From Psoroptes ovis (taxonomy: Eukaryota > Arthropoda > Arachnida > Sarcoptiformes > Psoroptidae), in NCBI GenBank assembly GCA_002943765.1, contig PQWQ01000006.1, forward strand, positions 620,001-684,000: a stretch of 64,000 bases of DNA, in the 5' to 3' direction. Below are positions 33,545-45,829 of the stretch, piece by piece; position 1 is the first letter of the stretch; every line of letters begins with the position of its first letter. The position numbers and the translations under genes are program-made. Below the pieces are notes generated by a model. The model did not search any database. It was not told where the DNA came from and worked only from the letters and a program-made list of their open reading frames with translations.

Positions 33545-34349
33545 GATTGATTTGGATATTTTTTTTCCCAAAGAAAATTTGAGCAAGAAATTTTCTTATC
33601 TTTTCTTGATTGTTAATAACACTAATCATAAGAAAAATTCAAGAAAAAATCTCATGACAACCGGCTTATAAATTATTAAAAACTACTTCTACATAATTTG
33701 ACTTTCAATGTTAAAATAGTTTGAATTTTTCAAATTTTTAAAATTTATCAAGATTTACTTTATGCTTTGGTATATTTATTTGAATTTTTCATTTTATTGA
33801 TTAAAAAAAATTGTATCTTTTTTTGTAGTGATTTTTGTTGATATTTTACATATTATTTGTGCGTTTTGTTATTACTATAATCCGTAATTTTTTTTATCAG
33901 TATTCAATTGTGTTTTCAATTACCGTTATTGATTTAATCACAATTTCTACAATTTTTTTTGAATGGAGAAGAAAAATTCAATTATTGTCACATTGTCATA
34001 AATCAAATAATCCTTCAATAAATTCAACATTCAATGCACTGTCATATCTTGGAAAATTCTGCACTGTAATATTTATAATACAACTTTCAGGTAAAATAAT
34101 TATTTTTTATTTGATGGAGTTGTCAGTGATTAAGTTATATTACTTTTATTTATTTATCTCTTTTCATTTCTGATGACATTATTTTTGTGTTTATATTTAT
34201 ATATATTAGATATATAGTTCTCTGTGAATCGATAAATATAAAAGAAAAATTAGTATAAGTTTTATGAAATTACAAAATTTCAAAATTCCATACTATGTTT
34301 GCCTAGTTTATGACATAAATCCGATTTTGATTGTGTATCTTGTCTGCTT
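33545..34349. other. Spacer between MPDU1 and TIA1
   Basis: A 112-codon frame at 33835-34173 is Phe/Ile-rich and I do not accept it as a gene, though it ends near a GTAAAA donor-like site. Otherwise only the TIA1 3' end is expected here. Confidence 0.4.
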
Positions 34350-36197
34350 TTATTGAGTCTGATATCCTTGAAGTGCTGGATAGCCAGAAGCAGCGGCTGC
34401 AGCTGCAGCTGCCGCCGCTGCTGCTGATGATCCTGGCAATTGTAATGATACAGAGTTATTAGAAAATGTCCCAGGTAATGGTGGCTGCGTCCAACCAGCC
34501 GTTATTGGTATGCCCATTGGTGATGAATTAAATGCTGTATTTGATGGATTAGGTCCTTGACCAGCAGCTGCTGCTACTGCTGCGGCGGCCGCTGCCATTG
34601 AAGAATAATATTGATTATATGGATATTGTAAACCGGCAGCATTTGTCTGGACGGCGGTGGTATATTGTGTTTGATGATGCGGATGATGATGATGTTGATT
34701 GCTACCAGAAGCGACCGATTGCGCTTGTTGCGCTGCAGTAGATCCTTGCGGATGTGCTGCATGTAATGCAGCCGCAGTTTGAAATGCTGGCGGATACCAA
34801 TATGATAATGGCTGCTGGTGAGCATGATGCCCGTATGGATAAATCAAAGGTGCTGCTGCAGCAGCAGCTAAGTTAGCTTGAACCGATGATGGTACGGTAT
34901 TTAAATTCTCTCGGCCCCATGAACATTTTATCGTATTACCGGCTAATTCTTGATTATTCATATAAACGATAGCATTCGTAGCTGCTTCTTTACAAGTAAA
35001 TTTGATGAAAGCATAACCTTTTTCTTTGAAAACACGGATCTCTTGAATCGTACCGAAACGAGAAAATGTTTTTTGCATCAATTCTTCAGTTAAGCCATTC
35101 ATAATGCCACCGCAATAGACTGTACAATTAGTCAAACTCGATGCATTAAAAACTTCATCATATTTCATTGCACGATTAACACTAGGTCCAATACCCATCG
35201 CATTATTATTGTCACTGTTATTTATATTGACATTACTACCGGTTGATGTGACTCCGGTTCCTTTTAATGAAGACATTTTCCTAGTCGCCCAATTGGTGCG
35301 TATAGGACGATGACCTAACCATTGACCATTCATACCAGCTATGGCATTTTCAGCATCTTGTTTGCGTACATATGATATAAAACCATATTTGAATGCTGAT
35401 TTAGATGAATTTGTGTTTTCAACGATTCTGCAACCAGAAATTTCACCAAAAACAGAAAAACTTTCACGCAATTCATTGCTAGTTACTTCAGGACTTAAAT
35501 CGCCCACAAATATATGAAAATGTTTTGATGTGTCAGTTTTTTGGCCAGTTATATTACCAGTTGAATTTGATGCCCAATTCACTTTTAATTCTCTATCTAA
35601 CAATAAACGATGATTCATACTCGTCAATGCATTTAAGGCTGATGAATGATCATCATAATCAATAAAACAATATAAGTCATTTTGATTATCATTGATCATT
35701 TTTAATCCATTTATTCTTCCAAATGGACTGAATAATGAATGTATGAAATTTTCATTAATCGATGGGTCTAAATTTCCTACATATAATGTTTTTGGATCAC
35801 CTCCAACAGCTGCTGATGACGTTGATGTAGCCGTTGTTGTGCCGGTCACTATCAATGTATTGGATACTGTTGATGGTGTTGTTCCTGTTTGTACAATATG
35901 TTGGCCACCATTATTAATATTGTTAACATTTGTATTTGTACTGTTAGTATTATTATTATTGCCGCTTGTTTGATGCATTAATGATGATGATGATGATTGT
36001 GATAATGTTGATGATATATTTTGTGATTGTTGATTAGTATGAGAATTATGGCCATAAGAATGATAATTATGATGAAAGGACGTGCTATTATTGGTATTAT
36101 TTGTTTGATTATTGAGCGATTGATTATTATTATTATCGAAAATATTTGTTGATTCAGTAACAGAAGTGTTTGAATTTAATAAATTAGTAGAATCCAT
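34350..36197 (-). CDS. TIA1: TIA1/TIAR-type RNA-binding protein
   Basis: A single-exon frame of 615 residues with three RRM domains. RRM1 starts TLYVGNLD (about residue 137), RRM2 starts HIFVGDLS (about 228), and RRM3 starts TVYCGGIM (about 358) and ends IKCSWGRE. The family (Drosophila Rox8) binds U-rich RNA, guides splice choice, and forms stress granules. It is longer than human TIA1 (386 aa) because of an Asn/Ser/Thr-rich N-terminal tail of about 135 residues and a C-terminal prion-like region with Gln/Tyr and several polyalanine runs. No intron is needed. Confidence 0.93.
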   Translation of the reverse strand: MDSTNLLNSNTSVTESTNIFDNNNNQSLNNQTNNTNNSTSFHHNYHSYGHNSHTNQQSQNISSTLSQSSSSSLMHQTSGNNNNTNSTNTNVNNINNGGQHIVQTGTTPSTVSNTLIVTGTTTATSTSSAAVGGDPKTLYVGNLDPSINENFIHSLFSPFGRINGLKMINDNQNDLYCFIDYDDHSSALNALTSMNHRLLLDRELKVNWASNSTGNITGQKTDTSKHFHIFVGDLSPEVTSNELRESFSVFGEISGCRIVENTNSSKSAFKYGFISYVRKQDAENAIAGMNGQWLGHRPIRTNWATRKMSSLKGTGVTSTGSNVNINNSDNNNAMGIGPSVNRAMKYDEVFNASSLTNCTVYCGGIMNGLTEELMQKTFSRFGTIQEIRVFKEKGYAFIKFTCKEAATNAIVYMNNQELAGNTIKCSWGRENLNTVPSSVQANLAAAAAAPLIYPYGHHAHQQPLSYWYPPAFQTAAALHAAHPQGSTAAQQAQSVASGSNQHHHHPHHQTQYTTAVQTNAAGLQYPYNQYYSSMAAAAAAVAAAAGQGPNPSNTAFNSSPMGIPITAGWTQPPLPGTFSNNSVSLQLPGSSAAAAAAAAAAAASGYPALQGYQTQ

Positions 36198-38788
36198 TCA
36201 TTGATTATTGATTCAACTCATTCGTTTCAAATATATGCTAATTTTGTAGCAAAATATTAATGGGAAAAATCACAAAAATACAATATCTTGAGTATCAATA
36301 TTATCAAAATAATAACTTGATATTATCTGCAAATCAAAACAAGAATTATTAAATATTGTCAACAAATTTTCATTATATTTTACCAACCGAAAAAAATGCA
36401 GAATAAAATGCAAAATTGCCAAAGACTATAATACTTTTGTTCAAGAATCGTCGTTCATACACATAAAATAATTAAAAATATCTAATGATTGATTGATGAA
36501 AATCACATTTCAGATCCAAGAAGAAAATCAAAAGAAAAATCGATGATAATAATGGTTTAATCGAATCAAATCAATATTATTAATAAGAAAATGAAAATAT
36601 TCTTGCTGAAACATAAACACACACATACAAACATAGGCAAAACAAGAAACAACATGAGCAATACACAATAATAATAAATGATAATAAAACATTTAATTTC
36701 TTTATTTATTTATTTTCATTTTTTGTTTTTAGTTAGCTGCAAAAGTGCATACACAATCAATGGAATGAATGAACGAATGAATTGATTGTGCGCATTTTTC
36801 GTGAAAAATGTTGAAAGATTTTAAGGATTTACAGCAAAAATTGAATTGAATAGATATTAACATACAGCTAAACTTACCACACAAACTATAGCTTGTCGTA
36901 TGTTGCGAGGACCAAACTTATCTCATTATATGAGCATGTGAATGGTTAGATAAATAAATGAAAAATATTTTTACGTAACCAAAGCGCATCCAAATGTGAT
37001 TGAAATATTAAAAAAACCAGACTTTTTCATTTTATTTAATATTTTTTTGGTCAATTTTACTGGTATTTGATAAAATGACATTAAATATAAATTCAATGAG
37101 TCATTGAAATTCTGTGTTCTGGTTTTTTTTGTTTTAAATTTGTTTTTGGTGGTTTTATCTTCGGAAAAATATTTTTCAAAATGTTTATTATTGGATAAAA
37201 TATAAGAAAAAATCCAACTCGGAAATATCAATGTCAATTAGTGTATATTTTACTCGAAGAAAATCAACGAAAATTAAGGTCAAATGTGAGAAAATGTAAG
37301 GAATTTCCATTCAATTGATTTTGATTGATTATTTAAAACAAATGAATTAATAAATATACCGGTTTAACTCGAGAAAAGAAAAAAATTCCGTCATAGTTTT
37401 AGCCTTTTATAGCATCATTCATACATGTATTAGTCCGTTTTCTTTCTTTACATCGACTTATACTATTCACAAGTCGATCATTGATGATGAGTAAGCGTCA
37501 TGGATTTCATGGTGTTTTTATTTTCGCGTAAATTTTACTTGAAATTTTTTATCCGCAACAACGGAAATTAAATTTGAATGGAGAAAAACAAATGAAAAAA
37601 TACAAGTTTCGTAGTAGCAAATGCTTAAATGCTTAAAAGTTTAAATTCATTGAAAAAATGGCAGCAAACCGCCGCCCGTTTCAATTCGGTTCCATTTGGA
37701 ACAGCGGCGGCTTATTTTATTTTTCGTCACGAAAAACAGTCCTTACTAATAAAATGCTATTCAAACTGAATCATCGATGTGGTGACTGTATTATATATGA
37801 TTGGAAATTCAAGATATGTCTTGCAATAAAATGTGTGTGTATGCGGTGTTGCAGCAATGCTCGATGTGATGGCATGGATACTTTGAGGAGAAAGAAAAAA
37901 AATAGGAAAACTATTCAATTTTTGTACACAAAAATATATATATTTACGATTAGATACATGGAAAAATCGTATATGAAAAATTTTCATTGAAAAAAATAGT
38001 AAATAAATAAAATAGAAATCAAATAAATTACATGCAGCAATAATTGAAATGAAATAAATTATTGCTGCATGTTTTGAGAGCTTTTCGATTTGCTTTGCTT
38101 GGCTCGATTTAATGTTGAGAATGTCTATTTAGCCGTCGTCAAACAGACAGAAAATTGCTGAAAAGAGTTAAGATTGAAAAAATATCAACAAAAACAACAG
38201 CAACAACAGCAGCAAAAGAGTTGTAAAAAAGGAAAATATAAATAAATAAAAATGATATAATGATTATAAATGAATATAATTTTGTAAATATTATTTTTGT
38301 TGCATTATTTCCATTCTATAAAAGTATTAATAATAATAAATCAATAACAAAAAAAAAAGACGAAAAATTATTTAAATTCTTTTTTATGAAAAAATAAAAT
38401 TTGAATATCATTGAATAATTCAACGAATTAATGAATTCCAATGATGAATGATTAATTGATTGAAAATTGAATAATTGGTATGATTATTGAATTGATAAAA
38501 TCTTAATTGATGATTTCTTTGAATGAAAAAAATGTATTGTCAACCACAATAATTGTGCATTGGTTTTTCGATTTCGAATTGATTTTTGAGAAAATGATGA
38601 ACGACATTCAAAATTATAACTACAATTATCACAATGAATAATTAATCACATCAATTATATTGATGATGATGAATTCATTTATCATTTAAATAGATTATTA
38701 ATCAATAATCAATCAAATATTGATATTTAAAAGCAATCAAAACTACGATATTAATAAAAACACTAGTCAGAAAGAATTTTCATCAAAA
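36198..38788. other. Divergent intergenic region, no gene seen
   Basis: 2.6 kb between the starts of TIA1 (-) and the Asn-rich gene (+), so both promoters should lie here. A frame at 37658-37990 (MAANRRPFQFGS...) opens with ordinary residues but becomes Lys/Ile-rich, and I see no family. CAG/CAA repeats occur near 38190-38215. Confidence 0.4.
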
Positions 38789-41700
38789 ATGATGAATAAT
38801 AATCGTAATAGTAATGATAATAATTGGTGTCCTAATACAGTCTATCATCTTAATTGGTATGTTATTTTTTTATATTTAAAATAATTTGAATTTTCTCATT
38901 AAAAATGTTTTTTTTTCATCTGTGAAGTGATAATAATCAAACACTAAATACATCAAGTAATTATGCCGGTGATGGAAACAGCATTCAAAATTCTCAAATT
39001 TCATTCACATATGATTCTACCAAAATCCCAATTAATTATGTTGATAGTGTGGATGGATGTGTTAACAACAATCACTCATTTGATTTTCATAATCGACTTG
39101 ATCAAAATGATTCAACATTACCACCGCAGCCAGCATCATCATCTCAATATTTGATCAAAAATAATAGCAATAATAATAATTTTGATATTCATTTGGCTCA
39201 AATAGATATTGAGACATTTAAAAGCGAAGATATTCGTAGAATACCATTTGTTGTAAATAATCAATCAATGATGAATGCCTCGAATGACGATACACTCAGG
39301 TAATTGCTTCTGCATTTGCTTTCGGTTATTTAATTTTGATTTTGAATTATTTTCCTACAGAATTGTCGATTCAATTAGTTCGTTCACTAATACAAATGGA
39401 TTCTTAGAACCACCGAACAACAATCAAACAACATTATCAATTGATAGTCTTGATTTGAGTATTGATGATGATAATAATAATGATGATGAAATTAATTCTG
39501 AATTAATTCAAAAATGTTCGGAGAGAAATGATAAAACAAAGTATAAAATTGCAATGATTGATTCTCAGATGCAAATATCATCTGCATCATCTAATAATAA
39601 CAATAATAATAATCCTTTCCAGCCATCACCATTATTATTGAATGATTCGATAAATGAGATTATACAATCACCTGGTTCATTAGTCAAAATGTTTATGCAG
39701 AAAAATAAACAAAAACAGCATTCTAATGAAGATTCCATACTATCATCAAGCCAATTGATTTTCGATGCAAAAAATAATAATGATAATATTGAAAATGGAA
39801 CAACAACAAATACAAGTAGTTTGAATACAATTGATTCGAATGAATTACCACTTTATGTACTTGATCTCAGCAAAAAATTACGTTCATTAAATATGAGTAA
39901 TGATTGCAATAATAAACAGCAACAAATTTTGATGAATAATATAAATAATAATTATCCAAAATTTATCGGATCACAAACATCATCCAATACAACATCATTT
40001 ACATCGACAACCACAACATCATCATCGGCAGCTACAAATGAGATTTATAATAGACGTAAACAGAAACAAAATATTAATAAACAAACAACGATTCCAGCAG
40101 CGATTAAAACAAATCCATTCTTAAACATCAGCCAAACAGAATCAAATAGCAATGAAATTGGTAAAAATACTCGATCGATTTCTACACAATTTCCCGATTT
40201 ATATCAAGATAAACAAGTGCAAGCGTCATTTGATTATGATTATAATAATAATGATTATAATGATTCAAATGTGATAAAAGAATCACCAGTACTTGTTTAT
40301 TATCCAAATTATTCATTACCAGATTTGAGTTTTTTACAAGAAATATTCCAGCAACAAAACAATGCTAATCGTGTTTATTTATCACCTGTGAAACATGAGA
40401 CCATCAAAACTCATGATGATGATGAAAATAAAAATCATAATGTGAAAATGAGACAAAATCAGCCTGATAATAACCGAAAAAAATGTCGCCCTAAATCGTA
40501 CACAGATTATGAAACATTATTGAATCAAGATTTGAGTCACATAAAAGATTGGGATTCATTGAATTTGTTATTACCTGATGATTTTCGTGAATTTATTGAA
40601 CAGAATAATTTATTGAAAATATCAAAACAAAATTCATCGAATGAAAACAGTAGTTTGATTGATGATGATAATCAAAATCGTAGCGAACAAAGGAAACCTA
40701 TTATTAAAAAAATGATACCAAATAGTCATCGTTTATTCCAGAATAATAATAATAATAACAATGTTATAAATGGTGTACGTATGAGGCCCAAATCGATGAA
40801 ATTAGTAAATCACAATAAACGTTATTCATTACAAGAATGTCATTATAATCAATTGAATAATAATAATAACAATAACAATCCATTCAATGTTTATTATGAT
40901 TATTATCAACATTCTGGACCTCATCACATGCATGAACTCGATGATATATCATCAATGACTAGAAGCAAAACGATGCCCAATTGTCAGTTACAAAATATTC
41001 CAAATGTATATATGCCGCATCAACATTCACATCATTATCATCATCGTCATCAACCAATACCACCGCAGGCTAATGCTCCATTATCATCATGTATGATTCA
41101 TTGTTCAAGCTGTTCATGTATCGTTTGCTATCAACAACAGCAACAGTATCAAATGCAAAAACCATCATCATCATCGTCTAACATTAATTGGGATTTGTTA
41201 TCATCATCCGAAAGTATCAAAAAATTATTATCGTTTCTATCAAAATTAGATGAATATTCATCAACACATTCATCATCTACGGCTGATACAACAACAGTCA
41301 CAATTAATAATAATCATAATAATAATAACACTAATGATATAAGACCAAAAAGTGAAGTTCATAGAGAAGCTACGAAATCAAATGCAACAACAACGAAACC
41401 AAAATCATCGACAATCATGCCAACAAGAAATGATCGCCAACAGCAAAGAAAATTGACAGAAAGGTATAATAATAGTCATAATAATGACAAAAATTCAAAG
41501 TTGAGAAAGAATTCTATCCGTAATAATGGTAAAACAACAACCATTGAAAATAATGACATCGATGTACATAATAACAACAATGCTGTAAATACATCAACAG
41601 CTAATGTACAAACGATGAAAAATTCAAAAATAATTCTCAAAAGACCAAATCAATTGAATTATCGTAATTTAAATAATCTTCACACAACAATTACACCGCA

Positions 41701-41893
41701 GCAATCATCTGGCATACCAATTTCAACGCGAAATCAGTCATCAATGATACCGGTATTGAATAAAAATTTACAAACAAATCAAAATAATTCAACAATGCAA
41801 ACATTTATGGCATTGAATAATAATAATTATAATAATAATAATAATAATAATATTAATAGTCATTATCGTAATCGTCAAAGAAGATTGCATTGA
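38789..41893 (+). CDS. Unrecognised Asn/Ser/Gln-rich protein, 990 aa
   Basis: Exons 38789-38856, 38928-39299 and 39361-41893 join in frame at good GT-AG sites. I do not recognise the family. Most of the chain is low-complexity Asn, Ser and Gln, but short ordered-looking islands stand out: ELPLYVLDLSKKLRSLN, PVLVYYPNYSLPDLSFLQEI, SYTDYETLLNQDLSHI, LNLLLPDDFREFIEQN, and a Cys-rich spot MIHCSSCSCIVCYQ. Three RPKS motifs recur (before YTDYE, MKLV and EVHRE). There is no signal peptide, membrane helix or known enzyme motif. A disordered scaffold or regulator with several short binding motifs is the safest reading. Confidence 0.75.
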
Positions 41894-42555
41894 AAAAATT
41901 TAGAGTCATTAAAGTTATTTTAAAGATAAATTCTCATGTCTAGTCATTACTTGATGAAAAATGTATGAATTTTCATACTTTTTTCAAAATTTAAATTCAT
42001 GAAACAATTAAAAAACAAAGCTGACATTCTATCGCAAATAATACTGATTAACAAAAAGATATAAACACAGATTTTGATGAAAATTTCTTTTGTGCTTACT
42101 CAACTAATTTGATTTTTTGATTTATTCTTCTTACATTTTACACACACAAGTCTATCTTGTATGATAAAAAATTTAAGAAAATTCATTATTCTTTCCAACA
42201 GAAAAAAATTTTTGATCAGATTTCAACTCTTACACACATACATCACATTATTGAATTGTAATAGCCTTCTTCTTATGTCTAATTTACGATTGATTTCTTT
42301 TTTGGATTTATTTTTGTTTTGATTTTTGTTCTTATATAATAAGCTATTTTGATTGAATAAAGTAATTTCATTTTCTGCTGCGTATTTTTGTTCACAAATC
42401 AAAAAAAAAAAAAAGAAAATTATCAAATTTTATTTTGAAAAATTTTGAGGAAAAAATATTTGAAATCAAACACATTTTTTGATAATGACTAGTGATTTAA
42501 GATCTAAGGGTAAAAAACACAAATAATTCAAATCATTTTGTTGATTTTGAAATGA
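41894..42555. other. Convergent 3' spacer
   Basis: AT-rich DNA between the ends of the Asn-rich gene and pyruvate kinase. No gene or RNA seen. Confidence 0.4.
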
Positions 42556-44277
42556 CTATTCAACTTGTGAAAAACGCATAGTTGATCCACTAACAATGAT
42601 AATCATTTCACCTGGTTTTATTATTCCAATTTGTTTACCGATTTGCATACCCAATTGTACATCTTTCGAACAATCCTCTGGATTTTGTTCAGTTTGTATG
42701 ACTGGTACGATTCCACGATATAAATATGATTGTCTAGCGATTCTAGCATCACCAATAATAGCAATGATTGGACAACGTGGACGATATTTTGAAATTAAAT
42801 GGGCTAATCGTCCTGTAGCTGTTACGCAAATGATTGCAGCAATATTAGATTTAAGTGATGCATCAACAGCTGCAATTGCCAATGATGTTGATGTATCGGC
42901 TGGTATTGATGTTTTTGAACATAATTCAATGAACAATTGCTAATTATTGAGAAAAAGTAGAAATTCTGATTAATCAGGTATTTTTTTTCGCTGAAAAATA
43001 ATGATTACCTTTGAATGGAGTGCTGTTTCAGCTTCAAGCACTATGTCAGCCATTGTTTGTACAGTGATGATTGGATAATCGCCTTTGGCTGTTTCGCCTG
43101 AAAGCATGACACAATCAGCACCATCAAGAATTGCATTGGCAACATCGGACACTTCAGCTCTAGTTGGTCTTGGTTTTTTTGTCATACTTTCTAACATTTG
43201 TGTGGCACAAATAACTGGTTTGCCGGCAATATTACATTTGGTAATCATCATTTTTTGGGCAATGAATACTTTTTGTGCAGGAATTTCAATGCCCATATCA
43301 CCGCGAGCAACCATAATGCCATCACTTTCACGGATAATGTCATCAATTTTTTTGACACCTTCATGATTTTCTACTTTCGAGATTATCTTGATATATTCAC
43401 TATTTTGTTCTTTCAATATTTGTCGTATTTCTTTAACACCTTCACCGTTACGTATGAAAGATGCAAATATCATATCGACTTGATTTTGACAGCCAAAAAT
43501 TAAATCTTGTTTATCTTTTTCGGAAACGGCTGGCAAATCGACCAAAGCGCCTGGTAAATTGACACCTTTTTTCGATCCTAGCATACCACCATTTTCAATT
43601 TCACAAATAAGAAAATCACTTCCGACTTCTTGAACTCGTAATGATATGAGACCATCATCAACAAATACATGGCTACCTTTAGATACGACTTTAACAATAT
43701 TTTTATAATCTAAATATAAATTATCGAGTGAACATTTTTCTTTGAATTCTTCATTAGTCGTTAATTTGATTGTTTTTCCTTTGACCAATTCGATTTCAGC
43801 TGACGGACCCTTTTTAAAAAAAATTAACATATAAATATGCCAGAAATCGATATCCCAAATACTTACGCCTTCAAGTAAGCCTGTGCGAATTTCCGGGCCT
43901 TTTGTGTCCAAAGCAATAGCGATTGGATAATTCGGTATATTCAATTCCTGGCTAACAATTTTCGTTGCTTCGCGAACATTTTGTATTGTTCCAAGATGAT
44001 ACTATTGAAAATAAATGATTTGATCAAAAAATTGATAGATTAATTATTGATTTCGGCATACTTCATGAGTGCCATGAGAAAAATTCATACGAGCAATTCT
44101 CATGCCAGCTTTAATCAATTCGACCAATTTCGCCACATCACGCGTTGCTGGACCAATTGTACAGACAATATTTGATTGACGAAAATTCATCGGTTTTGAA
44201 TCGATATCTAATAAACAAAGATTATCTAATCTTTGTTCAGCTAATACAGCTTTTGTTTGATAATCTAATACGGACAT
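42556..44277 (-). CDS. PK: Pyruvate kinase
   Basis: Four exons (44277-44062, 44001-43867, 43809-43009, 42939-42556) give 511 residues, a normal length. The enzyme turns phosphoenolpyruvate and ADP into pyruvate and ATP, the last step of glycolysis, in the cytosol. Clear blocks are IVCTIGPATRDV and ARMNFSHGTHE, IALDTKGPEIRTG, VFVDDGLISL, GSKKGVNLPG, the active-site stretch IKIISKVENHEG, GDMGIEIP, KPVICATQMLESM, and PRPTRAEVSDVANA. The C-terminal regulatory domain is complete. I start at the ATG at 44277, since the frame further upstream has no ATG. Confidence 0.95.
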
Positions 44278-45070
44278 TGCTTGATTATCGTTATTATGAT
44301 TTGTCAAATATTTTTTCTGTGATTTTCTATTAAAAAAAATAGAAATAAAAATTATGTTGAAATTAATCGATAATGATTGATTGTTTAATTCACTTTAATG
44401 ACGATTTCATCTTATTATTATTTAGGCTTTCTGTATTTATTTTCAATAGAAATCGTCTTTTTTGAAATATCATAAAATTATTGCAATTAATTCTATTTCC
44501 AGAATTTATCAAAAATAAAGGCAAAAACAATGAAACTCTATGATTACAAACTAAATATGAATTTTTATTCATTATATTCATTCTTTTTTTTGGAACAAAT
44601 CGATAAATTCAATAATTATTTAATTAAATATTAACTTACTTGGTTTTAATTTATTTTTCGCGAGCAAGTTCTGAAAATTATGTCATGAAATGTCACTTTG
44701 CCAAATAAACAATGATTGAATAATTATTATTCTTTATTTTTCAACAAGAATTCATTATGTTGAAGGTCAGATATTTGACTCATTTTAATATGGGATGAGA
44801 TTCTGCGTGAAGATTCTTGTTTTTTCCCGTTAAATATTCTATTCTTTGATCATGTTCAATAATTCTTGTTGCTATTCATTTGATTCTGTCATTTTTAAAA
44901 TTCTAATTCTGTCGTTTGGCTTGTTCAACATTTGCTTTGATATTTTTATTTGCGCAGATTGCGTTATTCTTTTTCTTCAAATTCATTTTGAAAAATAAAA
45001 ATTTCAAATTGAAAAATTTATTCAAAGAAAATGAGATTAAGAAATAAATTTTTTTTTTTGAAAAAAATTT
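44278..45070. other. Spacer between pyruvate kinase and MLX
   Basis: AT-rich. It holds the promoter of pyruvate kinase and the 3' end of MLX. No coding region accepted. Confidence 0.4.
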
Positions 45071-45829
45071 CTAAATGGATTGTCTTTTGTAATGTTCCAA
45101 TATTTGTGCCATAATTTGTCGTAAATTTCTAGATTGACATTGATCTTCTAACCAATGAAATATGCATGATGATAATTGTTGAAAATTATCGAAATTTATC
45201 GAATTGTCTAACGATAAAAATAGATTATCACAAAAAGCTTTGAATATTTCGAATTTCATATCATCTGATATTGTTTGTTTAAGATTATTATTTAGATTTT
45301 TAATGCTATGATTTACATCGGATGATTGTTGATTCTGTTGATGCAGATGCTGTTGTGATTGTTGTCTAATCATTTGTTCATAATTTTCTTTCATTATTTG
45401 TAAACCGATCAATTCTTTTTGTAATAATTCCAATTCTTTACTTCTTTTATAATTATGTTGTTGTAATGTTTGTATATGATCAATACTATGTTGTAGAATA
45501 GCTGCTTTACTTAATTTATATGATGATACATTATCTTGTTGTGTACATGATGGTACCAATAATTGTAAATCATTATAACCTTTTTTAATTGCATCACGAC
45601 GTTTTTGTTCAGCTTGAGTATGTGCTTCACGTCGTCGTTCTTTATGATTGTTATAATAATTATTATTGTTATCATTAATACAAGAAATTATTGTCGATGA
45701 AGATAGTGATTTTTTGTTGCCATTATTTTTGTTGATATTATTATTATGATCATTACCACAATCGATATCATCATCTTCATCATCACTTGTATCCATTGAT
45801 GTGACCAAATTGTTATTCATATTTTTCAT
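45071..45829 (-). CDS. MLX: MLX (Max-like protein X), bHLH-zipper factor
   Basis: 252 residues from the first ATG at 45829. The open frame continues upstream to a TTTTTCAAG site near 45919, so a 5' exon may add residues. The basic helix-loop-helix region is nearly that of human MLX (RREAHTQAEQKRRDAIKKGY), followed by a leucine zipper and the C-terminal dimerisation domain (FDNFQQLSSCIFHWLEDQC). MLX pairs with Mondo/ChREBP and MXD proteins and reads E-box-like carbohydrate response elements. Fittingly, the neighbouring pyruvate kinase gene is a classical Mondo-MLX target in mammals; I saw no such element here. Confidence 0.92.
   Translation of the reverse strand: MKNMNNNLVTSMDTSDDEDDDIDCGNDHNNNINKNNGNKKSLSSSTIISCINDNNNNYYNNHKERRREAHTQAEQKRRDAIKKGYNDLQLLVPSCTQQDNVSSYKLSKAAILQHSIDHIQTLQQHNYKRSKELELLQKELIGLQIMKENYEQMIRQQSQQHLHQQNQQSSDVNHSIKNLNNNLKQTISDDMKFEIFKAFCDNLFLSLDNSINFDNFQQLSSCIFHWLEDQCQSRNLRQIMAQILEHYKRQSI

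Noticed and set aside
33835..34173. 112-codon hydrophobic frame between MPDU1 and TIA1
   Set aside because: Phe/Ile/Tyr-rich composition typical of AT-rich noncoding DNA; no family match. A donor-like site near its end leaves a small doubt.
37658..37990. 110-codon frame starting MAANRRPFQF
   Set aside because: Only the first 25 codons look protein-like; the rest is Lys/Ile-rich, and the reverse strand is equally open.
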